The notes beneath the pieces are model-generated. The model was given only the letters and a program-made list of their open reading frames with translations. It was not told the origin of the DNA and did no database searches. From Sorghum bicolor (lineage: Eukaryota > Streptophyta > Magnoliopsida > Poales > Poaceae), in the NCBI RefSeq assembly GCF_000003195.3, contig NC_012878.2, positions 4,468,462 through 4,532,461 on the forward strand: a stretch of 64,000 nt of DNA, given 5' to 3'. The position numbers and the translations under genes were made by a program. Every line of letters begins with the position of its first letter. Position 1 is the first letter of the stretch. Shown piece after piece: positions 48,377 through 58,893 of this stretch.

Positions 48377-49656
48377 TGTTGGGTATTTTAAACGCAAACA
48401 GAAAAATCCGCAAGCGCACGGATACCGATGTAGCTTTCACCCGGGAGTATTCCAGAGTATCGATTTTCCACAGAGAACGTGAGTGTACTAATTAAGATCC
48501 AAGATCGCCCAAGGATAACTATATAATTATTTTTGGTGGGAAGAGAGGAAGTTTCCTGAGAGTTCTTTAGTTGATCTAAGAATCAAGAATTACTTCAAGA
48601 TTATCTATTTCGGGACATCAGAACACTAACCACAGAAAGAGATGAGAAGGGGGCTAGGAAGCTCCGACTACGGTCCTACAAACACCGATCCGAACGAGGT
48701 GGAATACGTCGACCGTTAGGGCTGTCACTACCCTAAGGCTACCACAACAATCCGCAGGATTGGGTGCAATTCCAGGTAATTGCAAGACTAAACACCACGT
48801 CTAATCTATTAATTACTACTCTAATGTTTCAAAGATTAGAGCACTTGATGCAAGCGGGAATCTAATAAATAACTTGAATGTAAATAAAAGTAATTAGAGA
48901 ACTCAGGAATTATGAATTGAAGAACCTGGAGAACGATGAAAAACGAACCAGATGCTGCAAAAGTATAATGTTGAGGAAGATCCGACAGATCCGGCTCCTC
49001 CTCCGCTCTCCTCTTCTCTCTCCCTATTTTCTAAATTACAACTAGAACTAACTAGAACTAGAACTAGAGGAACTAGAACTAGAACTAGATGAACTAGAAC
49101 TAGATCTAGATGAACTAGAGGTAGAACTAGAAGAACTAGAGGGATCCTCTCTACTTGGATGAAGAATTGAAACCCTAGTTTTGATTCTGTAGAAGAGGTA
49201 TGATCTCCAGGGGGCCAGGGGGTCTGGTTTTATAGTCCCTTCAAGTGAATCTGGGCCGTCGGATCAAACCGACATTGATTGAACGGTTATTGTTGATCCT
49301 TTAGGTCGATGGAGCATAATCCGCGAAACGTGTCCTGATTGGGCACTGTAGCTAGGCGGGCGCCCAGGAGAGTTGGGCGGGCGCCCTGCCTCCGAGCCCG
49401 ATTTCCTTCTCGTTCGTTCCCGTGGCTTCTGGAGTCTTCTAGATGATAGAAAATTGCGCGACACGTTAATATCTCTATGTAAACCCGACGTGTGGGCCTT
49501 TCTTCCTTATTTCCTGATAACCCCCTGCAGAAATATACAAACACCAAAACTCATGGAATTCTGTCAGATAAAACCCTAAGTCTAGGTGTTGGTTCCATTT
49601 AGATCATTTTTCATGATTAGTTGATGGTTAAATGTGAGCATTAAGGACCGTCAACA
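48377..49656. mobile_element. Solo LTR with 5-bp target duplication GCTAT
   Basis: 1280 bp from TGTTGGGTATTTT to GGACCGTCAACA, flanked by GCTAT at 48372-48376 and 49657-49661. No internal region or second LTR adjoins, so this is the product of LTR-LTR recombination. It contains a cluster of CTAGAACTAGA / CTAGATGAACTAGA repeats (49039-49140) and a promoter-like TTTTATAGTCCC segment. Probably Gypsy-type by size, but no protein confirms this. Confidence 0.9.
49039..49141. repeat. (GAACTAGA)-type short tandem repeats within LTR
   Basis: About a dozen imperfect units of ACTAGAACTAG and GATGAACTAGA. The same motif cluster occurs in the degenerate LTR at 45.94-46.02 kb. Confidence 0.8.
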
Positions 49657-49661
49657 GCTAT

Positions 49662-50777
49662 CAAAAAAATACAACTTTATAGTTAATTTTTTTAGTTGAT
49701 GTTGTTTACATTCTCAAATATGTGCTTTATAAGTTCATAAATTTTGAAATTCAATATTTAAAATTTCTAAATGATCATGAATATTCACATAGTTAATATC
49801 GACGTTGTAGTGGATGACCTAATCTATATGTTTGATGTTGATAAGTTTTTATTTGAATTTTTTATTGTGTAAAATATTTTTTTTAAATTCACATATTTTA
49901 AAATTCAAAATTTTTATTTTTTTCCAATAAACTTTTATGGAGGCATATCTTATACCAAAGTTGTAGTGCATGATAAGATTTGAAACTTTCTATCTAGTTG
50001 AAGTTTTTTATTATTTGAGTTTATCTAGTAGCCAAAATATTCAATATAAGATTCAAAATGTTGTTATAAAAAATAGCATCTTATGTATAGTCACGAGTGT
50101 GTGCAGTAGTGGCAGACAGGTCATATGAATAAGGCCTTGTTTAGTTTTCAAAAAAATTTAAGATTCTCTATCACATCGAATTTTTGAACGCATGGTATTA
50201 AATATAGATTAAAAAATAACTACTTGTACAGTTTATCTGTAATTTACGAGATAAATCTTTTAAAACTAGTTAGTCCATGCTTAGATATATTTAGTTAAAG
50301 TTATTTCTCAAAAAACACAAATGACAAATATTTAAGGACATAGGGAGTAGTACATAGCATGTGTAATCAATGGTAGTGGTAGATAATTTTTCTAAACTTT
50401 ACAAGTAGATGCAAAACTAGCATTTTTAGAGCACTTCCCCTAAGGGGTTTCATAAAATCTATGGATCTTGCTCAAGATCTATATTTTCTTTTATATCTGA
50501 ATCTGAATTTCATGAAACAGGAACGTTTATTTAGTAATTTGTGTAGCAGAACTGCTTTTTTGGGAGCCGGTGAAGCTTGCCAAAAGCCCATAATGGCAAC
50601 TTCAACCAAACTCCTACTTAAGCTTTCATCCTATTTTGAGAGCTCAAACGCATCAAAAACCTCTCCAACTGAACCCCTATTGAAGCCTTGATGGATGAGG
50701 AACTCTCATTTCTCTCTTCGGAACCTCCACATGTAGGAGTCCCTCATCCTCTCCCTCATCTTTCTTTCTCTCTTTTA
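49662..50777. other. AT-rich intergenic DNA with a partial MITE
   Basis: 50134-50330 is a left-half GGCCTTGTTTAG-family MITE (GGCCTTGTTTAGTTTTC, CACATCGAATTTTTGAACGC) lacking a right end. The rest shows no gene or termini. Confidence 0.55.
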
Positions 50778-50780
50778 TAA

Positions 50781-51404
50781 GAGCATCTCCAAGAGTTATG
50801 CATTTAGAGTTTGCATTTACTAATTTGCAAAAAAACTTAAAATGTGATATCCAATGGTTTTGCATTTAGATTTTGCAATTTGCATAACTTGACATTTAGA
50901 GGTCTAGACTTGGCATATATGCCAAGCCCCACAGGCTTTGCAAATCGTGATCGTCCCCACGCCCGCGTGACTCGGGCTGCGTTCCTTCCACCCGCGCGAC
51001 TCCTCCATGCGCGAGCGCCGCCAAGTTTTGTCGTGAAGCTTTGCCGCAGAGGATCAGGATGGGGCGAGGTTCAGGACGGACGAGGTTTAGGACGGGGCGA
51101 GGTTCATGACGGGTGAGGATCAAACGACGCGGCACAAGCACCTGGATGGGGCGACGACGGCTGAGCGAGGAATGCCGCGATACGAAGGCACGCCACACGC
51201 GAAGAATTACCGGCGACGAAGAAAATCGCGCGCCAAGAAAAAAACCTTCCAGAGAAAAAAATGTGGGCCCAAAATTCCCTCAAATGCCAAGTGAAAATGT
51301 AAAATCGTTGGAGATCACACCTTTTTATCATTGCCATTTTTATTTGGAACTTTGCAAACTCCATCAAATGCAAAACTAAAAATGCATAACCCTTGGAGAT
51401 GCTC
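50781..51404. mobile_element. Harbinger-type element with GC-rich interior
   Basis: Inverted ends GAGCATCTCCAAGAGTTATG and CATAACCCTTGGAGATGCTC, with TAA directly repeated on both sides (50778-50780, 51405-51407), 624 bp. The outer parts are AT-rich, while 50940-51270 is distinctly GC-rich with imperfect repeats of GGACGGGGCGAGGTT. That suggests a captured segment of host DNA, but no domain is readable. Confidence 0.78.
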
Positions 51405-51555
51405 TAAAGTTGACAAGTAGGACCGATAAATGAGATCCATGACAATACAGTGTAAAAGTAGAAAAAAATTTAAGGATCGGTTAGAGTATTCCGAGAAGTA
51501 GAGGATGAAATATGGATGAGAGACTCTCATTTGAAAGAATAGGGGGCAAAATTTG

Positions 51556-52931
51556 GGCCTTGTTCAGTTGGCAAAATTTTGAGATATTGGGTACTGTTTG
51601 TATTTGATAAATATTGTCCAATTATGGACTAGCTAGGCTCAAAAGATTCGTCTCACAAATTACAGGTAAACTGTGTAATTAGTTTTATTTATATTTATAT
51701 TTAATACTTTATGCATATGCCGCAAGATTCGATGTGACGGAGAATCTAAATTTTTTTACACAATTTTTTAAAGGGGCTATTGCGTTCTTACCCTTATTTA
51801 GAAGTCTAATTGTGATTTTACCCTTGTTTTTCTCGCCATTGCGATTTTACCCTTGCTCTGTGAAAACGAAGCTTCAGTTTACCCTTACTCCGTGAACAGC
51901 AGGGTAACGGTGTTAAATTGGCTCAGTAAGGACAAGTTTGCCCTTGCGAAAATGCCCCTACTTTTTCGAGTACATTGTGATTTTACCCCTACTTTTAACT
52001 CTATTAGTCTTTTTTGCAATAAAATAAATAAAAAACAAAAAAACCCCTCACAGAAAGACCAAAAGATAATAATACCCTTTTCCCATTCTCTCCTCTATTG
52101 ATTCCTTTCTCCTGTTCTATAAATGAAACCCTCCGTTCCTCGCGTACTCCCGTACTCCTGTTCTAGGACAAAAACCCTAGTGTGTCGGGTCTGGACAACG
52201 AGAGAGGCTGTAGCTCCTAGCGCCGTGCGGGCAGGGCCCTGAGAGGCCACCCCCTCAGTCCCTCTTCGTCTGCCCTGTTGCTACCGTCCCCAGCACCAGC
52301 AAGGTGTACATTGGTATTTTGGTACCCATGGTGCGTCACATCCGCACCGCACATTTTATGCTGAGCAAGATCCTGTTCCATGAGGAAATCGCTTGCGTTC
52401 AACTACTAGCTAGCTAGACATGCACCGTGTAGTAGTGTACCGATGCAACTAAAGTGGGTTCAAACAAGGATCCAGCAAGAACTCAACTCACCATAGGTCT
52501 GCTAGCTTGCCTCAATTCCTAACACGCCACGTCAATCCTCCAGCGTCAATAATTACCGGTCACTACAAAAACAAATCTTACTGCTAGTACAACAGAGTTT
52601 CTACATTTTATTATCTTTTGGTCTTTCTGTGAGGGGTTTTTTTGTTTTATTATTTATTTTATTGCAAAAAAGACTAATAGAGTTAAAAGTAGGGGTAAAA
52701 TCACAATGTACTCGAAAAAGTAGGGACATTTTCGCAAGGGCAAACTTGTCCTTACTGAGCCAATTTAACACCGTTACCCTGCTATTCACGGAGTAAGGGT
52801 AAACTGAAGCTTCGTTTTCACAGAGCAAAGGTAAAATCGCAATGGCGAGAAAAACAAAGGTAAAATCACAATTAGACTTTTAAATAAGGGTAAGAACGCA
52901 ATAGCCTCTTTTTTTAAAACTAAACAAGACC
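51556..52931. mobile_element. GGCCTTGTTTAG-family MITE split by another element
   Basis: Left part 51556-51772 starts GGCCTTGTTCAGTT and runs through the normal family interior. The right end AAAACTAAACAAGACC is found at 52916-52931, after the foldback element. The pieces together make a normal-length MITE. Confidence 0.75.
51773..52909. mobile_element. Pack-MULE-like foldback element
   Basis: Inverted arms of about 300 bp (51773-52075 and 52610-52908) start GGGGCTATTGCGTTCTTACC and are almost identical. The flanks are TTTTTTAAA (51764-51772 and 52910-52918), an 8-9-bp duplication. Long arms with such a duplication point to the Mutator superfamily. The 530-bp centre (52080-52605) is GC-richer, has no transposase, and looks like host DNA. 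A short frame on the minus strand (GAGDGSNRADEEGLRG) has no recognised domain. Confidence 0.75.
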
Positions 52932-52958
52932 TTGAGAGATTGGTTGGAGTTGGCCTAA

Positions 52959-53247
52959 GACTATCTCCAACAATCGTCACCCAAAATACAAGACTCATTT
53001 GTCCTTTGGGTAGCGCTACAGGTAAAAGGTTTCATACTTATTTTTAGTCTTCTCCAACAATAAGACCTAAAAGACAACACTCTCTGTAAATGGGTCTCGA
53101 AGAGAGAGGATACCCAAATTTGGGTTATGTCTCTGCTGATACCCAAAATGGGTATTCTGTTTGGGTACTCTGTCGGAGGCTATAGATATTGTGTTGGAGA
53201 TCCATTTTGGGTTTGGGTTCCAAATGGGTCTCCTATTGGAGACAGCC
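52959..53247. mobile_element. Harbinger-type MITE upstream of SINA-like gene D
   Basis: Inverted ends GACTATCTCCAACAATC and ATTGGAGACAGCC, TAA on both sides (52956-52958, 53248-53250), 289 bp, with internal GGGTATC / GATACCC foldback motifs. Confidence 0.7.
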
Positions 53248-53784
53248 TAAGGATACCAAATCCGTCCTCCCTTTCCTATCTTCCCAGGCCGGCCCGCAAG
53301 GCCCACTAGGCTACGCTCGTGCACGCCCGCACCGCACGCCCCCATCCGCATTCGTCGGCGGCCGGCGGCCGGCGGCACAGGTCTGTCGGTGTCGGGGCTC
53401 CTGGTGGCCGGCGCCCGACGGTAAGACTCCGCCACTCCGGGCTGTGGCCGGCCAACTCGGGGAGGCCGGAGCAAAGCCAAGGTGACAATGATGATTCTGA
53501 TTCACAGATTTCACGGTGTAGATCGGGTCGGAAAAGGAAAGGAGGTATGGCGGCGCGAACAGTATCTTCTCGTCGTCAACTCTACAGGTATATTCGCGTC
53601 CTGCTCGCGCGGCCGCGGCCCTTGCCGCCGCTACCACCGCTGGTATCGCCAACGGGCGTTGTAGTGCCGTCAGTTTTACGGTCCTATTCAGGGACAATAT
53701 ATGGTGAGCGCATTGTGGTATGTTTCTATAATTCTATTCATTCCGTCGATTGTGGGAAGTAGTTTTTTTCTTGCCGACGATTTG

Positions 53785-54903
53785 ATGTCGAGCAAGAGGA
53801 AGAAGAAGAGCCAGGACAACGGCGGCGGCACCTGCCGGATTGAAAGCAACGTTGACGACTTCCTGGAGGACGACGAAGAAGGCTCCCATGAACCGGCATC
53901 AGCGGCGGCGGCGGCGGCGGCACCCGACGTGCGTGCTAGGACGAGGACCGCAGTGGCGAACGTGACGGTGGGCGACGCCGACGCCCTGGACTGCGGCGTG
54001 TGCTTCCTCGCGCTCAGGCCTCCCATTTTCCAGGTACCCCGGCCACACATAGCAATCTCAATCAGCTTAGCATTTCTTGAAACACAGAAGGAATCACAAA
54101 TCCCTGACTGACCCCTACCTAAACCACTTTTGCGAATGACGCAGTGCGAGGTGGGGCATGTGGTGTGCTCGGCCTGCCGCGACAAGCTGGAGGCCACGGG
54201 GAACGGCGTGTGCCATGTCTGCGGCGTCGCCACGCACGGCTACCGCCGGTGCCACGCCATGGAGCAGCTCTTGGACTGCATCCGCGTCCCTTGCTCATAT
54301 TCGGCTCATGGCTGTGACACAATGCCTCCCTACCATGGCCAGGAAAGCCATCGCCAGGTGTGCCGGCACGCGCCCTGCCACTGCCCTGGCGAGTCGTGTG
54401 GCTTCGTCGGCTCCACGGCCGCGCTCCTGGACCACTTCGCCGGTGCACACAACTGGCCGTGCACCACCAAGGTCAGGGCCAGGGAGACATTCAGCATCCG
54501 TTTGCATGTTGGATTCAACTTCTTTCTGCTTCAGGACAATGGCCGCAGCGATGGTGAACAAGCGTTCCCCGTCCCGCGCCTGTTCCTGATGAACGTGACG
54601 CGGGAACGGCTTGGTCGTGCCATCTCTGTGCTCTGCATCCATCCTCACGCATCCACCACCACTGCTGCCAATGGTGCTCAAGAGCTGTCATTGACGCAAT
54701 GTGAGCTGGTATTCTCGCTCTACGGCGACAGGAGCTTGTGCCATAGCTACTATCAATCGTCGGTGTTCAAAGTGCTGTGCACGGACCTCTCCAATGGGCT
54801 GCCCAACCCTGAAGGATGCTTCCAGTTCTTCGTGCCCAACGCCGTTCTTGGGGATGGGGACGACAGGAATTCTATCCAGATTAAAGTACGTATCATCAAC
54901 TAG
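53785..54903 (+). CDS. SINA-like RING E3 ubiquitin ligase, gene D
   Basis: Exons 53785-54033 and 54145-54903, 335 residues, 111-bp phase-0 intron. N-terminus: basic MSSKRKKKSQ, which could act as a nuclear localisation signal, then acidic and alanine-rich. RING CGVCFLALRPPIFQ / CEVGHVVCSAC...CHVC with all ligands. Zinc clusters CSYSAHGC...HRQVC and CHCPGESC...HFAGAHNWPC. C-terminal CTDLSNGLPNPEGCFQFFVPN. A further in-frame ATG lies 84 bp upstream (53701), but the intervening residues are hydrophobic and unlike the paralogues, so 53785 is preferred. Gene D is the closest paralogue of E, including the shared linker VRARTRT.VANVTV and similar 3' flanks, so the two arose by tandem duplication. 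Substrate unknown. Confidence 0.9.
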
Positions 54904-55416
54904 ATCAAACCGCTTTGTGTGTGCACGTCAAAGATTGATCACAAGCGTGCTGTAACGTGGACAAAGCATATAGTATATGCTTTACTGTTTAGTCCTAAAA
55001 ATGGCCTGCATTGCTTCCGTCCTGCTTGGAGGAGGACGAACAAATTAACATTAGGCCGTACTCACCATGCACGTCAAATACTAGCAACTTTTGCACCTCC
55101 ATGTTATTCTTGTACATTTTACTACTACTGCAAGTTAAAGGTGGTTGCCGGCGAGGTCCGGGCGTGGAGCTCTGGCCAGCGGCTAGTTGTCACGTGGACG
55201 AGTGAGAAGTCGAGCTCCGACATCCGACCCCGCGAGCACGATTGCAAGCTCTAGCTCGCCGCCATGCGTGCAAGCCCGTCTGGGATCTTCCGCCGTGCCG
55301 CCACGCCGACAGGATCCAGCCGCCGCCACATGAGTGAGCCCCGCCGTCGCTCCACCCCTGCACGGGCCACGGGCCGTTGCCTGTGCTCCTCCATGTGGAT
55401 GGGGTGGGGTGGGGGG
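54904..55416. other. 3' flank of gene D
   Basis: No gene. 54904-55140 is AT-rich (likely 3' untranslated region). 55140-55416 is GC-rich with no recognised domain and borders the CACTA element. Confidence 0.5.
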
Positions 55417-56792
55417 CACTACCGGAATCCCGGCCTTTGCCGAGAGCCGGATGCTTTGCCTAGTGCCAGGCATCGGGCACTCGGCAAAGAGACCATTTGC
55501 CGAGAGCATACCCTGAAACACTCGGCGAAATAAAAACACTAGGCAAAGAGGTCCTTTGCCTAGTGCCTATCGCACGACACTCGTAAAGAGGTATTCTTCG
55601 CCTAGTGCCCACCAAAAGCACTAGGCAAACTAGAAACACTCAGCAAAGGGATAACACCGTTATCTATCCATCACCCACCGTTACATCTTTGCCGAGTGTC
55701 CGCTAAGAGCACTCGGCAAAGACCACTTCGCCTAGTGCCATGGTTCTGACTCTCGGCAAAAAGATCTTTGCCAACTCATCTAACTTTTTTCTTCTCTTCC
55801 CATACAACATGTGGTACAACATATTAAAATTTGGTGTATTTTTGTACAATACAACACAAAAACCATGCAATCTCACACAGGCAAGTAACCTTCTCTTTTT
55901 TTTTTGCAGAATCAATCGGCGGCTTCAAATAATATGCCTCATCAGCCACCACATCAGCCGGGGTGGCCAGCTTGGCAGTGAATGGTTCATGCTTATTGTG
56001 TTGGTGCTTATGTACTTGGAGACTTAGATTTGCATTACTGGCTTGGACTTAGAATATTTGGTTAACTTGGTCATGCACTTGGATTGTTTGGTTCACTTGG
56101 CGATACACTTATTGCACTTCTGCTTATATGTGATGTGTGATATATGTGATATATGTCTCGCAAATGTGATATCTGTGATATGTGTGATATCTGTTATATA
56201 TGCGTGATGTACAAATTATTTTGATTCATTGGAATATAAAAAACAAAAAAAAATGGACCTGGAAAGTTGCTTTGCCGAGTTCAGCAACCAAGGCACTCGG
56301 TAAAGATGTAGGCTTTGCCTAGTGCAAGAGCAAAGACACTCGGCAAAGATGTAGACTTTGCCTAGTGCAAGAGAAAATACACTCGACAAAGAATTCCTGC
56401 AATAAAAAAATAATTTCTTTGCCTAGTGCCCCATCTAAGGCACTCGGCAAACAATTTCTGCAAAAAAAAGAATTATTTTCTTTGCCTAGTGCCTTGAAAG
56501 GACACTCGGTAAAGAATTTCTAAAAAAAAATAAATTTCTTTGCCGAGTGTCTCGACGTGTTAGCACTCGGTAAAGTCTTTGTTAGCCGTTTGGTCTCCGT
56601 TCGTGTCGTTTTTTTTGGCCGAGGGTCACAACAGCACTCGGAAAATATTTTGCCGAGCGTTCGATGAAAAACACTCGGCAAAGTTTTCTTTGCCGACATT
56701 TTTTTGCCATCTTGGCTGTGTCGAGTGCTACACTCGGCAAAGCCTTTGCCGAGTGTCTTCGACACTAGGCAAAGTACCTGAATCCGGTAGTG
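55417..56792. mobile_element. CACTA element with GGG target duplication
   Basis: 1376 bp, CACTACCGGAATCCCGG at the left end and GAATCCGGTAGTG at the right end. GGG sits on both sides (55414-55416, 56793-56795) within a G-rich target. Subterminal arrays of TTTGCCGAGTG / TTTGCCTAGTG and complements lie at both ends. There is no transposase, so it is non-autonomous. It lies between the tandem duplicates D and E. Confidence 0.88.
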
Positions 56793-57402
56793 GGGGGAAT
56801 GGGGAGAGAAGGTTTGACCCAATGACAAGCAAGTCCTCCATGTCATTGTCTGCTCAGATGGATTTGGAGGCCTTTGTTTTGGGGCTACTGCTGGAGATGA
56901 AGCAAAATATTAAGCCAATAAAAATAGAGGAAAACATCCAAATGAAAAGTAGGGGTCCTGATTTGGGTGCCCCTGCCGGTCTGCTGGAGTTGCTCTTATA
57001 GAGGTGATTTTTATAGAGGTGATTTTTAGAATGGTTGTACTTGTTAATAGCTATTTTCAAATACCGCAGGAACTGAAGAGGAAAAATAATAATTTGAATC
57101 AAGAAAAATCTACCGATTCGTCAAAAGAAAAAAGAAAAGAAAATGGTGGTCTCACACTGGTAACCCATACGTTTTTCTTTGATCGACCAATGAAAGGAAG
57201 CGTACTTCTTGGAACCGAGCAACCAGCCTGTTCCGCTGCTCGGAGTAAATTAAATGTATCGGAAATCGAAGAGACTCGCAAGGCTTTGTTGGTGAAAACT
57301 CTGGACAAAGAGGACATATATATGGGGAGCGGAGAGTTCACAAGAGCCTAGGTCTCGGCAAGCTAGCACGAACAAGATTCGTGTGGCCACCGAGCACTAG
57401 CT
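56793..57402. other. Upstream region of gene E
   Basis: No gene. A 14-bp unit ATAGAGGTGATTTT is repeated head to tail at 56999-57026. A TATA-like TATATATGGGGAG near 57317 precedes the E start codon by about 85 bp and could be its core promoter. Confidence 0.4.
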
Positions 57403-58669
57403 ATGAGGAGGACGGTGGAATTCGAGGCGGCCGAGTACGTGACGGATGAGGACGACGACGAGCTGGAAATGGAGGACAACGTCGAGGATTCGGAATCGCA
57501 CTCTGAGGACGAAGTGGATGTGGATGCCGAGGACATGGAGGAGGACGACGAAGACGAGGATTTGGGCAGCGACGACAGCGTTCACGAACAGGAAGAAGAA
57601 GAAGGCGGCTCGCACGAACAGGCACCGGCAATGGCGGCGGCACCGGCGCCGCCGGACGCCGTGCGTGTTAGGACGAGGACCCCAGTGGCGAACGTGACGG
57701 TGTGCGATGCCGACGCCCTGGGCTGCGGCGTCTGCTTCCTCGCGCTCAGGCCTCCCATCTTCCAGGTACACACACGCTCACATTTCTATATATTTTTTGT
57801 GTTCGATTCGTATGCAACATTTCTTGAAACAAGTTCGCTGGAAATTAAAACGCAGTGCGAGGTGGGGCATGTGGTCTGCTCCGACTGTCGCGTCAAGCTG
57901 GAGGCCACGCCGAGCGGCAACAAGTGCCATGTCTGTGGCGTCGTCGCCGCACGCGGCGGCTACCGCCGGTGCCACGCCATGGAGCACCTCCTGGACTGCA
58001 TCCGCGTTCCCTGCCCGTACGCCGCTCACGGCTGCGACGCTACGCCTCCCTACCATGGCAAGGAAAGCCACCGCCCACCGCCAGGTGTGCCCGCACGCGC
58101 CGTGCCACTGCCCCGCCGGCGAGTCATGCGGATTCATCGGCTCCACGGCCGCGCTACTGGACCACTTCGCCGGCGCACACAGCTGGCCGTGCACCAGCGG
58201 CAGCAAGGTCCGCGCCGGGAAAGCGTTCAGCATCAGCCTCCGCGTCGGCTTCAACTTCGTCATCCTCCTCGCCGACCAAGACCACGACCGCGATGATGGT
58301 GAGCAACCGGCAACCACCGGCAGCGTCGTCGTCCCGTGCCGGCTGTTCCTGCTGAACGTGACGCAGGAACGGCTTGGCCGTGCCATCTCGGTGATGTGCA
58401 TCCATCCTCATGCCAACGGTGTCGATCAGCCGCTATGGACGACGAAATGCAAGCTTGCCTTCTCGCATTTTGGATCCGGTGACGAAAACGAAAACTTGTG
58501 CCGTAGCCACTACCACTACCAGGCGTCGGAATTCAAAGTAGTGTCCACGGACCTCTCCAATGGCCTGCCCATCCCTGACAGCTGCTTCCAGTTCATTGTG
58601 CCCAATGCCGTTCTTGGAGACGACGACAAGGATTATATCAAGGTCAAAGTCTGTATCAGCATCAACTAG
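57403..58669 (+). pseudogene. SINA-like gene E, frameshifted by a 7-bp tandem duplication
   Basis: Exons 57403-57765 and 57856-58669, 90-bp phase-0 intron. The N-terminal ~95 residues are very acidic (EDDDELEMEDNVED...). RING CGVCFLALRPPIFQ / CEVGHVVCSDC...CHVC is complete, and the first zinc cluster starts CPYAAHGC. At 58069-58082 the heptamer CACCGCC occurs twice in tandem where gene D has the equivalent once. This shifts the frame, and the read-through stops at 58296. Downstream of the shift the ordinary SINA sequence continues open to the TAG (GESCGFIGSTAALLDHF ... STDLSNGLPIPDSCFQFIVPN). The translated product would have an intact RING but no second zinc finger or binding domain. An assembly error is possible but less likely for a non-homopolymer repeat. 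Confidence 0.88.
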
Positions 58670-58893
58670 ATCAAACAACATTTTGTGTGTGCGGAACTGC
58701 GGATGCTTTTTCAGTTAATTAAAGCCTGCTTTTGGATAATTTTGATTACTCTCTTTTAACATTTTCGTATTTGCTCACATTACTTCGTTGGACGACAGCC
58801 AAACATTAGGCCATCCAGAACTTTGTGTCAAATTCTTGCAACTTCCGTACCTTTCTTGTTATTCATGTGCTTTACCTCTGCATTATATTAATT

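Noticed and set aside
53701..53784. Upstream in-frame ATG as start of SINA-like gene D
   Set aside because: The added residues are hydrophobic and unlike any paralogue; the downstream ATG starts the basic and acidic N-terminus expected in this family.
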